From assembly GCA_035535015.1 (NCBI GenBank), contig DATLQU010000024.1, forward strand, positions 1 to 64,000: a stretch of 64,000 bases of DNA, written 5' to 3'. The notes under the pieces were generated by a model. It was not told the DNA's origin, did no database searches, and saw nothing but the letters and a program-made list of their open reading frames with translations. The stretch comes from Palsa-661 sp035535015 (lineage in GTDB: Bacteria > Actinomycetota > Acidimicrobiia > Acidimicrobiales > UBA8190). The number at the start of each line of letters is the position of its first letter. The first letter of the stretch is position 1. Below are positions 54,562 to 63,647 of the stretch, piece after piece. A program made the translations under genes and the position numbers.

Positions 54562-54588
54562 TGACCGAAGGATGAGCCCTGCATGAGA
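54562..54588 (-). promoter_or_regulatory. 11-bp-spaced repeat array upstream of redox locus B
   Basis: On the minus strand, TCTCATGCAGG, GCTCATCCTTC and GGTCACAACCG lie end to end. Their TGA cores on the plus strand begin at 54562, 54573 and 54584, exactly 11 bp apart. The last unit matches the GGTCACAnnCG units upstream of system A. The array is 51-77 bp upstream of the first locus B start (54511), a suitable place for an OmpR-family operator. Confidence 0.55.
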
Positions 54589-54684
54589 GTGCTCTCACCA
54601 AGGCGTCGGTCCAGCTCAGAGGCATGGCAGACCGCCGGAGCCGGTGAAATTGTGCGAACGGCTGTTCCGGACGGAGCCGTCGTC

Positions 54685-55269
54685 CTAGTTGACGACCGGG
54701 CTGCCTTGGATCGGGGCGGTGGTCGGGGTGGTCAGGGTGGTCGTGGTGCCCGGTGTCGCCACGCAGTGCCACAGCCCTTGCAGGGTCACCGCTTTTCCCG
54801 TCTTCAAGGTGACCACGGCGTTGATGGTGCCGGCATCGGTGCTCGGACCGTAGGTGACGGTTCCCTTGCCGTAGCCGAGCGGCGGGCCGCCGGTCGCCGG
54901 TTGCAGGGCCAGGAGATTGCCGGGAACGCCGAATTGGTAGCTGCGTCGCGTCCCCCGGAAGGGGACGATCTGCCATCCGACGATGTAAGCGGTGCCGCCG
55001 GCGCCGGAGGCGTTGAAGACCTGGGAGAGCAACGTCTGAGGGTGGCCGGGGCCCGGTGGCACCGGTGCTCCGCAGGCGAAGCCCGTGGCCCGGCTCATGT
55101 CGATGCCGGGAGCCCGGGCCGGCGCAGTCGTGGTCGGGGTGGAATGACCTGAGGTGACGCCGACTCCGACTCCGACACCGATGCCGGCCAGCACCACGCC
55201 GACGGCGACACCGGCCAGGAACCGCTTGGAGAACGCCGCCCGGCGCCGCTCTCCCTGCCCGTCAGGCAA
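54685..55269 (-). CDS. membrane-anchored protein of unknown function, 194 aa
   Basis: TTG 55269 overlaps the stop of the upstream gene, giving a basic N-terminus, one Val/Gly-rich helix (about residues 19-38) and an extracytoplasmic domain with FACGAPVPPGPGHPQTL, YIVGWQIVPFRGTRRSYQFG and LWHCVATPG. The two Cys may form a disulfide. It is likely beta-rich. The gene ends the surface-protein series, 174 nt upstream of locus B. I do not recognise the family. The TTG start is chosen for its overlap with the upstream stop and because it keeps the helix complete. Confidence 0.7.
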   Translation of the reverse strand: MPDGQGERRRAAFSKRFLAGVAVGVVLAGIGVGVGVGVTSGHSTPTTTAPARAPGIDMSRATGFACGAPVPPGPGHPQTLLSQVFNASGAGGTAYIVGWQIVPFRGTRRSYQFGVPGNLLALQPATGGPPLGYGKGTVTYGPSTDAGTINAVVTLKTGKAVTLQGLWHCVATPGTTTTLTTPTTAPIQGSPVVN

Positions 55270-57145
55270 GAGCCTGATAGGCCTTGGCGAAGTCGATGAA
55301 GGCCGTCGTGTACTTGCCGGCGGCCAGCGCTGTGTTGCCGGCGCTCAACAGGGTGACGGCGGTGGCCTTGATCGGCGCCCCGATCTTCTGCATGGCGGCC
55401 AGGTCGGAGGTGACCACCGACTGGACGCCCACCGGGGTGGAGTCGAGGAAGCCGCCGTACTTGGCCGGGAGCATGAACTTCACCTCGGGCACGACGGGAC
55501 CCCACCCGGCCAGGGCCTGCTCGATCTGGAGCGTGAGATAGCCCTGGTACTGCTGCAGGGTGATGGCCGACTCGGACTGAATGGTGTTCAGGATCTTCTG
55601 GTTGCCCTGGACCACCAGGTTGGTGAGCCCCTGGGCGTCGGTGTCGACCTCGGTGATGATCTGGGTCAGGTCCGTGGCCAGCGCGCTCTGGATGGTGGAG
55701 ACCCCGGTGACCACCTGCTGTCCCGTGGTGGTCTCCGTGTTCTGGATGGTGGCGACGTCGTTCTGGAGCGCCGTCTGCAGGGTCTGCAGTCCCGTGGTCG
55801 TGCCCTGGGCGGTGTTCCCCACGGCGGACTGCAGCGTGTTGGTGTCGCTCGTCAGTGCCTGTTGGATCGCCTGTTGGAACAAGGTCAGGCCCGTATTGGC
55901 GATGTTCTGCACATCCTGCTGCGTCTTGGCCTGCGTGGCCTGCAGCTGGACGATGAGCGTCGACGTCGAGGTCATGAGGCCGTAGGTCTGCACCGTGGTG
56001 TTGTCGATATTCAGCGCCTCACCGGCGACGTTGGCGTTGGCGCAGTCGTTGGCCAGCGCCATCTCGTAGGCGAGAACGTCGTGGACGATCTGGGCGGCGG
56101 TGGCCACCACCTCGGCGATGATGGCGGCGATGGAGAAGCCGATTCCTCCGTAGACGCCGAGGACCTGACCCGCGCCCAGAACCTGCCCGGCGTTGTAGAC
56201 CGACGACGCCACGTCGACGATGATCTGGGCGGCGAAAATGGACTCTTCACTGGGGGCAGTGGGACACGGCTGCGCCTGGAACGGGGTGACCGGCGTATCG
56301 ACCAGGACGGCGCTCGGGACCGGGGTCTTGATGGAGGCGAGGAGGGCGTGGGTGACCGAGCGGGTCCGGCCGGCCGGTGCTTTCGCCCCGAACGCCGGCC
56401 CCTTGACCCTGAGCGAGGACAGATTCGCCGCGGTCCCCGGCGGGAGCGTCGTCGAGTTGGCGGCGATGGACGCCATCAGGTCGGGGATCTCACTCCACTC
56501 GGGGACCTGTTGGGTGATGTTGTAGAACTGCGCCAATTGGGCACCGGTGAGTCCGGAGACCTGCGTCTGGAATTGGGCCAGGGATTCGAGATTGTCCGTC
56601 TGTCCGAGGACCTGGGCCGTGGCCAACTCGGATTGGTACGTGGTGTCGAGGCTGGCGGCGAACCCGGTCGGAGCCGGTGCCACGTTCGTCGGAGTGGACG
56701 AGGAGACGGTGAAGCTCTGGGCCGGGGACGACACCGAGCCGGTGTTGGAGGTGTCGCCGCCGTAGGTGGCCACCACGGCCGTGAAGGCGGTGCCGTCGGG
56801 GAACTGGCTGTCGGTGGGGTTGCAGGTGCCGCCGGACACGGACCCACCCACGGGGCCGAGGGTCGCCGTGCACACGGTCGCCCCCGAGGCGGTGTCGGTG
56901 ACGACGACGGTACCGGTGGGGGCACTGTTCCCGTCCTGCCCCGTGACGGTGATACCGAAGCTGTCGACGCTCTCGGCGCCGGGGGAGACTGTGCTGTTGC
57001 TCTGGGTGAGGGCCGTCGTCGTGGTGGTGGCCGCGGCCGAAGCCTGCGTCGCCGACCAGACCAGGCCGGGGACGATGGCCAGAACCCCGACCACCACGCG
57101 GGCGGAGCGGGTCCGGAGTCGACTGGTGGGCAGGGTGGTCATCAT
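55262..57145 (-). CDS. secreted Ig-like plus helical hairpin/coiled-coil protein, tandem paralogue 1
   Basis: The 627-residue protein has a signal peptide (about residues 1-38), one bacterial Ig-like domain (about 40-150), then a region shared with the next upstream gene: GFAASLDTTYQSELATAQ, QQVPEWSEIPDLM, a long hydrophobic hairpin between Cys residues (about 300-370), a Gln/Thr-rich coiled coil (TTTGLQTLQTALQNDVAT), and GFLDSTPVGVQSVVTSDLA near the C-terminus. Function unknown. Long secreted helices around a hydrophobic hairpin superficially resemble alpha-pore-forming toxin subunits. The Ig-like domain contains DTASGAT, a literal match to the ApbE target consensus. Its start overlaps the previous stop by 4 nt. 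Confidence 0.8.
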   Translation of the reverse strand: MMTTLPTSRLRTRSARVVVGVLAIVPGLVWSATQASAAATTTTTALTQSNSTVSPGAESVDSFGITVTGQDGNSAPTGTVVVTDTASGATVCTATLGPVGGSVSGGTCNPTDSQFPDGTAFTAVVATYGGDTSNTGSVSSPAQSFTVSSSTPTNVAPAPTGFAASLDTTYQSELATAQVLGQTDNLESLAQFQTQVSGLTGAQLAQFYNITQQVPEWSEIPDLMASIAANSTTLPPGTAANLSSLRVKGPAFGAKAPAGRTRSVTHALLASIKTPVPSAVLVDTPVTPFQAQPCPTAPSEESIFAAQIIVDVASSVYNAGQVLGAGQVLGVYGGIGFSIAAIIAEVVATAAQIVHDVLAYEMALANDCANANVAGEALNIDNTTVQTYGLMTSTSTLIVQLQATQAKTQQDVQNIANTGLTLFQQAIQQALTSDTNTLQSAVGNTAQGTTTGLQTLQTALQNDVATIQNTETTTGQQVVTGVSTIQSALATDLTQIITEVDTDAQGLTNLVVQGNQKILNTIQSESAITLQQYQGYLTLQIEQALAGWGPVVPEVKFMLPAKYGGFLDSTPVGVQSVVTSDLAAMQKIGAPIKATAVTLLSAGNTALAAGKYTTAFIDFAKAYQALA

Positions 57146-58701
57146 GCGGCCAACTGGTAGGCGATGGCGTAATCGGTCCAGGCCACCGTGTATTTGCCTG
57201 CGGCCAACGCCGCGTTGGCGGCGGCCAGCTCGGTGATGGCGAGCGCCTTGACGGCGACGCCCAGCTTCTGCAGGGAGGCGATGTCGGTGGTGACCACTTC
57301 CTGGACGCCCACCGGGGTCGAGTCGAGATATCCACCCATCGAGGAGGGAAGCATGAGCTGGACCTCGGGGACGACAGGAGCCCAGCCCTGCAGGCCCTGC
57401 TCGATTTCGATCTGCAGGTTCGACTGGAATTCCTGCTGCGTCATGGCGAAGTTGGTCTGGAGGGCGTTCAGGATCTGCTGGTTGCCGGCGGTGATGAGAG
57501 TGGTGAGGCCCTGGGCGTCGACGTCGATCTCGTGGATGATCTGTGACAGGTCCACGGAGAGAGTCGACTGGATGCCGGAGACACCGGCGACCACCTGCTG
57601 ACTGGTGGTGGTCTGGAGTTTCTGGATGGTGGTCAGATCGTTCTGCAGCGCCGTCTGGATGATCTGCAGTTCGGTGGTTGTCTGTTGCGTGTCACCGCCG
57701 TTGGTGGAATCCAACGTGTTGGTCGAGCTGGTGAGGGCCTGGACGAGGGTCTGCTGGACCAGGGTCAGTCCCGCCTGGAGATTCTGGACGTCCTGATCGG
57801 TGGTCGTCTCGATGGACTGCGACTGCACGATGAGCGCCATCGTCGAGGTGGCCAGGTTGTAGCTGGCCAGTGTGGTGTTGTCGATGTTCGACACGGTGTT
57901 GGCCAGGTTGTTTGCGGCGCAGTCGTTGGACAGGCTCTGCAGGTAGACGAGGGTGTCGTGCACGACCTGGGCCACCAGCAGGACGGAGAGGGCGACGACG
58001 GCGGCGATCCCGATGGCCACGAAGTTCGACGCGAAGGCACTGATCGCCACCAGGGCGGTGGCGGTGTTGTACAGCCCACTGGCGACGTCGATGACGATCT
58101 GGGCGGCGAAGATGGCCGCCTCGGGGGGGGCGGCCGGGCACGACTGGTTCTGGACCGGTGCCACCGAATTCGTGGGGATGGCCGCGGTCAGCTGGGCGTG
58201 ACCTAACGGGCTCTTCCCGCCGACGGCGGACGGGGTTCCGACCCGGAAGGCCATGAGGGTCGCCGTCTTTGCCCCTGCGCTCGCCCCCGGGCCGCGGAAG
58301 GCCGATTGGGTGGCCGGGACCGCGCCGGAACTCGACGCCGGAACGTCAGCGATGACCGTCTGCATGAGTGACGGGATCTGGCTCCACTCGGGATTCTGCT
58401 GGGTGACGTAGTACATGGCGGCCAGCGAGGCGCCGTTCATGGTCGAGATCTTCTGCTGATACTGCGCCACGGACTCGTATCCCTGGGTGTGTCCGAGCGT
58501 CTGGGCCGCCACCACCTCGGACTGGTAAGTGGTCACCAGGGTGGCGGCGAATCCCGGGGGCGCCGGGGGAAGGTTGGCGGGGACGGACGACGCCGTCGTC
58601 GTCGTGGTCCCTGCTGACGCGTCCGCCGCCGACCAGACGAGGGCCTGGGACACCACCATAACGCCCACCAAGAGGCGGACCGACCGGACTCCTGGCCTCA
58701 T
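57142..58701 (-). CDS. secreted helical hairpin/coiled-coil protein, tandem paralogue 2
   Basis: ATG 58701 overlaps the stop of the large Ig-repeat gene by 1 nt. The 519-residue protein has a signal peptide (RSVRLLVGVMVVSQALVWSA), no Ig-like domain, and the same core as its downstream neighbour: GFAATLVTTYQSEVVAAQ, QQNPEWSQIPSLM, a hydrophobic hairpin flanked by SCPAAPPE and SNDCAANN (about residues 185-260), a coiled coil (TTTELQIIQTALQNDLTTIQ) and GYLDSTPVGVQEVVTTDIA. The pair arose by duplication. The family is not recognised; presumed extracellular or membrane-inserting. Confidence 0.8.
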   Translation of the reverse strand: MRPGVRSVRLLVGVMVVSQALVWSAADASAGTTTTTASSVPANLPPAPPGFAATLVTTYQSEVVAAQTLGHTQGYESVAQYQQKISTMNGASLAAMYYVTQQNPEWSQIPSLMQTVIADVPASSSGAVPATQSAFRGPGASAGAKTATLMAFRVGTPSAVGGKSPLGHAQLTAAIPTNSVAPVQNQSCPAAPPEAAIFAAQIVIDVASGLYNTATALVAISAFASNFVAIGIAAVVALSVLLVAQVVHDTLVYLQSLSNDCAANNLANTVSNIDNTTLASYNLATSTMALIVQSQSIETTTDQDVQNLQAGLTLVQQTLVQALTSSTNTLDSTNGGDTQQTTTELQIIQTALQNDLTTIQKLQTTTSQQVVAGVSGIQSTLSVDLSQIIHEIDVDAQGLTTLITAGNQQILNALQTNFAMTQQEFQSNLQIEIEQGLQGWAPVVPEVQLMLPSSMGGYLDSTPVGVQEVVTTDIASLQKLGVAVKALAITELAAANAALAAGKYTVAWTDYAIAYQLAA

Positions 58702-61700
58702 CAGAAGACCGTGACCACGAGGGGATGGTAGAGCTGGACCAGCCACACTCCGGTGGTCGTGTCCTTGACGGTGACCGACATGATCTGCGTCACCGGGTCG
58801 GTGACAGAGAACTGGATCACTCCGGCCGAGGTCGTCCGGCCCCCTGGCGTCAGGATCCTGACATAGGCGTGCGAGAAGCCGGTGAGAGGCTTCAGGGTCA
58901 GCGAGACCTGGTGCGTGGGCGAGAGGGGCAGGGTCAAGCCCTTCAAGGTCACCGTGACCATCCACTGGCTGCCGCTGGCGTTCGTCGGCACGGCCGTGAC
59001 GGTGGACTGGTTGGCCTCGTCGGCGGTGAAGTTGAGCGTCACCGTCTGGCGCACCCGGTAGCCGGTCGTCCGGTCGAGCGCTGACAGCACCACGCCGGAC
59101 TCGACGGCCGAGTCACCGACGGTGAACGTGGCCACGCCGGAGGCGTTGGTCGTCCCGATCAACGGGAGGATGGACACGGTCGGCGAGCTGGACGACAGCG
59201 TGACGATGTGACCGGCCAGCGGCAGACGGCCTCCGCTCAGCAGTTTCACGGTCACCGTCGTGGTGGGGTTGCACGCCGCTGTGGCACACGCCACTCCCCC
59301 GGCGGGCACCGGCTTCGCCCCCGGCAGGCCACCGGCGGCCAGCGTGGTGACCGGATCGGTCATGCTCGACTGGAGCGATTCGCTGGTGGTGAAGGAGATC
59401 GTGGCCGTCTGGTCGAGACGCGTCGTTCCCACCGTGGCCGCGCACAGCGGGTCCGATGCCGGGCCCCCGGGGTTCCCCGAGGTCGTGTCGCAGGCGGTGA
59501 GGGTCTCGCTCTCGACGGCCGTGTCGGAGACGGCGAACATCGCCTGCCCGTTGCAGTCCGTCGTGCCGAAGGGCGCCGGGACGGCACAGGTGGCCGTCGA
59601 TTCGGCCGTCACCGTGGTGGTGGCCGTGGCGCCGCTGATCGTCACCACCTGACCGCTGATGGGCACGCCGTTGGCGTCGCGCAAAGTGACGGTGAGGGTG
59701 GCGGCCGGACCGTAGGCGGGCGTGGAGGCCGGGTTGATGGTCACCGACGACTGGTTGGCCTCACTGCCGGTGAAGACGACCGTGGCCGTGGCGAGCAGGG
59801 TGACGCCCGCCGTCTTGTCGACGGCGCCGATGGTGACGCTCTCGATGGCCTTGTCGGAGACGGTGAACGTGGTCGTGTCACCCGACGGGGTCCCCGGGCT
59901 GATGGTCACCGACGGAGACGACGACGTGAGCGAGACGGTGTGCCCGGTGATCGGGGTACCGGCGCCCTTCTGGAGGGTCACGGTGATGGTCGACACGGGA
60001 CCGCCGGCCGGCAGGCTGGTGGGGTTGGCCACCACCGTGGACGCCTGTGCCTCGGTCTGTGAGAACGAGATGGTGATGGTTCCGGTGATGATGACACCCG
60101 TGTTCAGGTCGCGGGCGTAGACCGTGAGCGTCTCGGGTTGGCTGTCGGTGACGGTGAAGCTCACCGCCCCGCTGGCCGCCGTGAGGCCGCCGAAGTTGCT
60201 GGTCGGCGAGGGAAGGACCGATGTCCATGGCGAACCGGTGGTGAGGGCCACGGCGTGTTGCCCGATCCCCTTGGTGGCCGAGGACTTGAGGGTCACCGTC
60301 ACGCACACCGGAGAATGGCCGTCGGCCGGCGCGCTTCCCACCGGATTGGTGGCCGGGGAACACGCCACCGGACTGATCGTCGAGTCCGCCGCCTCGAGCT
60401 CATTCGCCGTCGGCGTGAACGTGACCACCACCTGCCCCGCCGGTGCCGTCAGCGCGTGCCAATTCGACGGTGACGCGCCCTGGCCCTGGCCGTATTCGGC
60501 CGTGAAGGTCACCGGATCGGGGACCGGGGTGGGCAGGGTCCCGTCGGACACCGAGAAGACGGCCTGTCCGTTGTTGTCCGTGGTGGCCGACTGCGGATCG
60601 ACGAAGACGGAGGTCTCCGACGGCGGCGCCAACAGCTCCAGGGGCAGGCCTTGGATGGGATGGTTGTTGGCGTCGAGGGCGGTCACCGTGACCTGCGACG
60701 TCGTCACCCCGTCGGCCGGGACCGAGGCGGGCGACGCCGTCAGGTTGAGGCTGCTCGGAGCGCTCAGGAAGGTCAAGGTGACCGGGAGAGCGATCGAACA
60801 CGTCCCCGACCCCGGCACCGGGCCGCTGTAGATGCTGGCGCACAGCACGTTGGTCGTCGTATAGGAGGCGGTCGCCGTGAGGGACACGACTTCGGCGTGG
60901 GTGTCGCTGACGGTGAATGTCGCCGTTCCCGTGGGGTCGGTCGTCGTTGTCCCGGGCGAGATGACGGCGGTCACCGGTGGCGACCCCTGGCTCGGAGCCA
61001 GGGTGACCGTGGCCCCGCTCACGGAGGCGCCGCTGGTATCCACCAGGTTGACCTGCACCGTCGAGAACGACGCCGGCCCGTCGGCCACCAGGGTCGTGGG
61101 ACTGGCGAAGACGGTTGCCCCTCCCGAGGTGAAGCTGATGGTGACGGTCTGGGGGATGACCACCTTGGCGTTCTGGACCGTGTCGCTGATGTCAGTGGCC
61201 TGATACGTCACGACATGGCCCACCGTGCGGGTGCAGGGGGTGGGCAGGTTCACGCAGTTGTCGGCCACCGAGAAGTTCGCCTGGCCGTGACAGTCGGTCG
61301 TCCCGGCCGCCGCCTGGAGTGCGCAGCCTGAGCTCCCCGTCGGAATGGCGACCGGGGTGATGGTGGTCGACGGGTCCGACGGGTTCGAGGCCAGGGTGAC
61401 GTTCTTGTTGGCCACGGGATCGTTGCTGGCGTCGTGCAGCGTCACCGTCACCGTCGCCGCCGGGTAACCGTTGCCCGGCACGTTGTTGGTCTGACTGGCC
61501 GTCACCGTCGAGTGTCCGGGGTCGACACCCATGAAGTTGACCGTCACCAGATCGGAGGGGTTGGTGGCGGAGTTGATCGGCCACGGCGGCGTGGAGGGTC
61601 CGAATACGCTGAAGACCACGTTCTCGGCGCTGGCGTCGGACACGGAGAAGAAGGCCACGCCGGAGGAGTCCGTGTAGGCGGACCCCGTCGGGCAGTTGGC

Positions 61701-63647
61701 CGCGGTGGGAGGGGTGGAGGCCACCGTGGGACCGGTGGTGGCGTGGGTGGCCGTCCCGTCCGCCGCGTTCTGCTGGTTCAAAGAGACACAGGTGTTGTTG
61801 ACGGCGTTACCGAACTGGTCGGCCAGGGTGACCTTGACGGTGGCCTGGGACTGCCCGTCCCCGGCCTCGTTGGCCGATGACCCGAAGGGGGGCCCGGTGG
61901 TCTGGCTGACGCCGATGCTCGACTGCGCCGTCGTCCGCCCCAGACAGACGGAGGGAGTGTATGCCGCGCTGTCGGGGGCGACGGCCTGGCCGGGAACGAA
62001 TTGGATGGGTATCTGGTCACCGAAATTCGGGAACGGATCGTTCACGTTCTGGGTGACGTCGAAGCCGGTGACGTGGGTGGTCTCGGCGCAGGTGTCGGTC
62101 ACGTCGAAGGTGGCGGTGCCGTCGTCACCGGTGATCGAGGCGGCCGGGTGCTGGTTGTCCTGGGTGGCCGGCGGGGCTTGGGGGGTGACGATGGCGTTCG
62201 TCGTTCCCACCGTGGTGACTTCCAGGTTCTGCTGGTTGACCGGGTTGTTGTAGATGTCGCGCAGAGTCGCTGTCACCGTGTTGCCGCTGCTGTCGCTGAC
62301 CGTGGTGACAGCCTGGCCGTCGTTGTTGGTGGAAGGGATGAGGGTGGAATGACACGGATCGATCTGGGGACTGGACTCACCGAAGCAGTTGCCGAGCTTG
62401 CTGGTGTCGTAATTCCCCACGAAGACCGGCGCATTGGCGGGCGAGCCGGGGACAGGGTCGTCGTTGGTCGAGATGGTGAAATCGGTGGGGTGATAGAGCG
62501 GGTTGGCCGCGCCGTGGCTCGACGTCCCGTACCCCGGTGGAGACACCGCATCCAGGGCGTCCACGGTGACCGTGTCGCCGGTGCCCCAGGTGGGCCCGCC
62601 GAGGGGAACGGTCAGGGTCACGCTCTCGACACCGGACGCCGTGGAGACGGTGGCCGAGGCGAAGTAGCCCACCCCGTTCTTGATGATGAGGTAGGGGATG
62701 GCCGCGCCGGGTGCGAAGGGGGCGTTGCTGCACGGGCCCGACCCGCCGCCGGTACCGAACGAGACGGTATCGGTCTGGGCGAGGCCGAGGCCGCTGGTGA
62801 CATCGGTGGCGGCGAACACGACATCCTGGTTGCCGCCGCGTTGGACCTCGAAGTAGGCGTTGCCGGATCCGTCGGTCGGGATCTGGTTGCCCAGGTCGTA
62901 GTGGCCGTTACCGACGTCGTAGCCATTGATCGAGGCGCCACCGTTGCCACTGACGTGGGGGCCGGGTCCGTTGTTGACCGACACCGGGTTGTAGGGATCG
63001 AAGCCGTCGAGTCTGACGGTTCCCGTCGCCCCGGACAGGTGCAACTGGATGAAAAAGTCGGACGTCGACGCGCTGTAGAACGTCGTCACCGTCGAATTGA
63101 GCTGCTCGGGTGTCTCGAACGAAGAAAGCGGGAACGATGCCGGCGGCAGGATGGAGCCGGCAGACGAATAGGGCTCGGCCGGATGGGGGAGTTTGATCGT
63201 GATGGTGCTGTTCGGGCCCAATGTGGTCGCCGGTCGGAACTGGAACGTCTCGCTGTCGGTGTAGTTCCCCTCGTTGGTGGAGCCACCGAAGCCGTTGGGA
63301 TCGTCGTAATTCTGATCGATAGCCCTGGAAGCGATGGGCGCGTAGCTGCCGATGATGCCGCACACGTTGAGTCCGCTGAGCGACTGACTACCGGGCTGGG
63401 GGATATTGACGTTGGTCGGCGAGCAGTTGAAGCCGATCTGGCAGATGAGCGCTCCGGCCGGCTGGGCCCCGAGGGCGAGAGACCCGGTGGTGAGGGCACC
63501 GAGGACCGTGATCATCGAGAGCGACAGCCGCAGGCGACGGCCCGCGCGCGGTCCGTCCTGCGTCAGTCGTGAAGACGGACCCGACCGGTGTGCCCTCCCG
63601 AGGAACGCACCCACGGACACTCCCAAGCCGTGCGACCGTCGCACCAT
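58701..63647 (-). CDS. giant secreted protein with many bacterial Ig-like (Big_1/invasin-type) repeats
   Basis: ATG 63647 with GGAGGGAG upstream gives 1648 residues: an Arg-rich N-terminus, a hydrophobic export segment (LSMITVLGALTTGSLALGAQ), a non-repeated domain of about 350 residues, then at least ten Ig-like domains of about 100 residues. Each has the pattern ATVTVTLHDASNDPVANKNV, then TTITP, then GxATFTVSDTxAExVT, typical of invasin/intimin-type Big_1 folds. The two most C-terminal domains are more diverged. No LPxTG or other wall anchor is visible, so attachment may depend on partner proteins. It heads the surface-gene series. Probably an adhesin or structural layer protein. Confidence 0.88.
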   Translation of the reverse strand: MVRRSHGLGVSVGAFLGRAHRSGPSSRLTQDGPRAGRRLRLSLSMITVLGALTTGSLALGAQPAGALICQIGFNCSPTNVNIPQPGSQSLSGLNVCGIIGSYAPIASRAIDQNYDDPNGFGGSTNEGNYTDSETFQFRPATTLGPNSTITIKLPHPAEPYSSAGSILPPASFPLSSFETPEQLNSTVTTFYSASTSDFFIQLHLSGATGTVRLDGFDPYNPVSVNNGPGPHVSGNGGASINGYDVGNGHYDLGNQIPTDGSGNAYFEVQRGGNQDVVFAATDVTSGLGLAQTDTVSFGTGGGSGPCSNAPFAPGAAIPYLIIKNGVGYFASATVSTASGVESVTLTVPLGGPTWGTGDTVTVDALDAVSPPGYGTSSHGAANPLYHPTDFTISTNDDPVPGSPANAPVFVGNYDTSKLGNCFGESSPQIDPCHSTLIPSTNNDGQAVTTVSDSSGNTVTATLRDIYNNPVNQQNLEVTTVGTTNAIVTPQAPPATQDNQHPAASITGDDGTATFDVTDTCAETTHVTGFDVTQNVNDPFPNFGDQIPIQFVPGQAVAPDSAAYTPSVCLGRTTAQSSIGVSQTTGPPFGSSANEAGDGQSQATVKVTLADQFGNAVNNTCVSLNQQNAADGTATHATTGPTVASTPPTAANCPTGSAYTDSSGVAFFSVSDASAENVVFSVFGPSTPPWPINSATNPSDLVTVNFMGVDPGHSTVTASQTNNVPGNGYPAATVTVTLHDASNDPVANKNVTLASNPSDPSTTITPVAIPTGSSGCALQAAAGTTDCHGQANFSVADNCVNLPTPCTRTVGHVVTYQATDISDTVQNAKVVIPQTVTISFTSGGATVFASPTTLVADGPASFSTVQVNLVDTSGASVSGATVTLAPSQGSPPVTAVISPGTTTTDPTGTATFTVSDTHAEVVSLTATASYTTTNVLCASIYSGPVPGSGTCSIALPVTLTFLSAPSSLNLTASPASVPADGVTTSQVTVTALDANNHPIQGLPLELLAPPSETSVFVDPQSATTDNNGQAVFSVSDGTLPTPVPDPVTFTAEYGQGQGASPSNWHALTAPAGQVVVTFTPTANELEAADSTISPVACSPATNPVGSAPADGHSPVCVTVTLKSSATKGIGQHAVALTTGSPWTSVLPSPTSNFGGLTAASGAVSFTVTDSQPETLTVYARDLNTGVIITGTITISFSQTEAQASTVVANPTSLPAGGPVSTITVTLQKGAGTPITGHTVSLTSSSPSVTISPGTPSGDTTTFTVSDKAIESVTIGAVDKTAGVTLLATATVVFTGSEANQSSVTINPASTPAYGPAATLTVTLRDANGVPISGQVVTISGATATTTVTAESTATCAVPAPFGTTDCNGQAMFAVSDTAVESETLTACDTTSGNPGGPASDPLCAATVGTTRLDQTATISFTTSESLQSSMTDPVTTLAAGGLPGAKPVPAGGVACATAACNPTTTVTVKLLSGGRLPLAGHIVTLSSSSPTVSILPLIGTTNASGVATFTVGDSAVESGVVLSALDRTTGYRVRQTVTLNFTADEANQSTVTAVPTNASGSQWMVTVTLKGLTLPLSPTHQVSLTLKPLTGFSHAYVRILTPGGRTTSAGVIQFSVTDPVTQIMSVTVKDTTTGVWLVQLYHPLVVTVF

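Noticed and set aside
62001..63572. 523-residue plus-strand frame opposite the giant Ig-repeat gene
   Set aside because: Composition is dominated by Gly, Arg, Val and Asp with no domain; the minus strand has clear, regularly spaced Ig-like repeats.
58701..63647. SGAT sequences in the giant Ig-repeat protein as FMN sites
   Set aside because: They lack the upstream Asp and lie in Ig-like strands where SGAT is common by chance.
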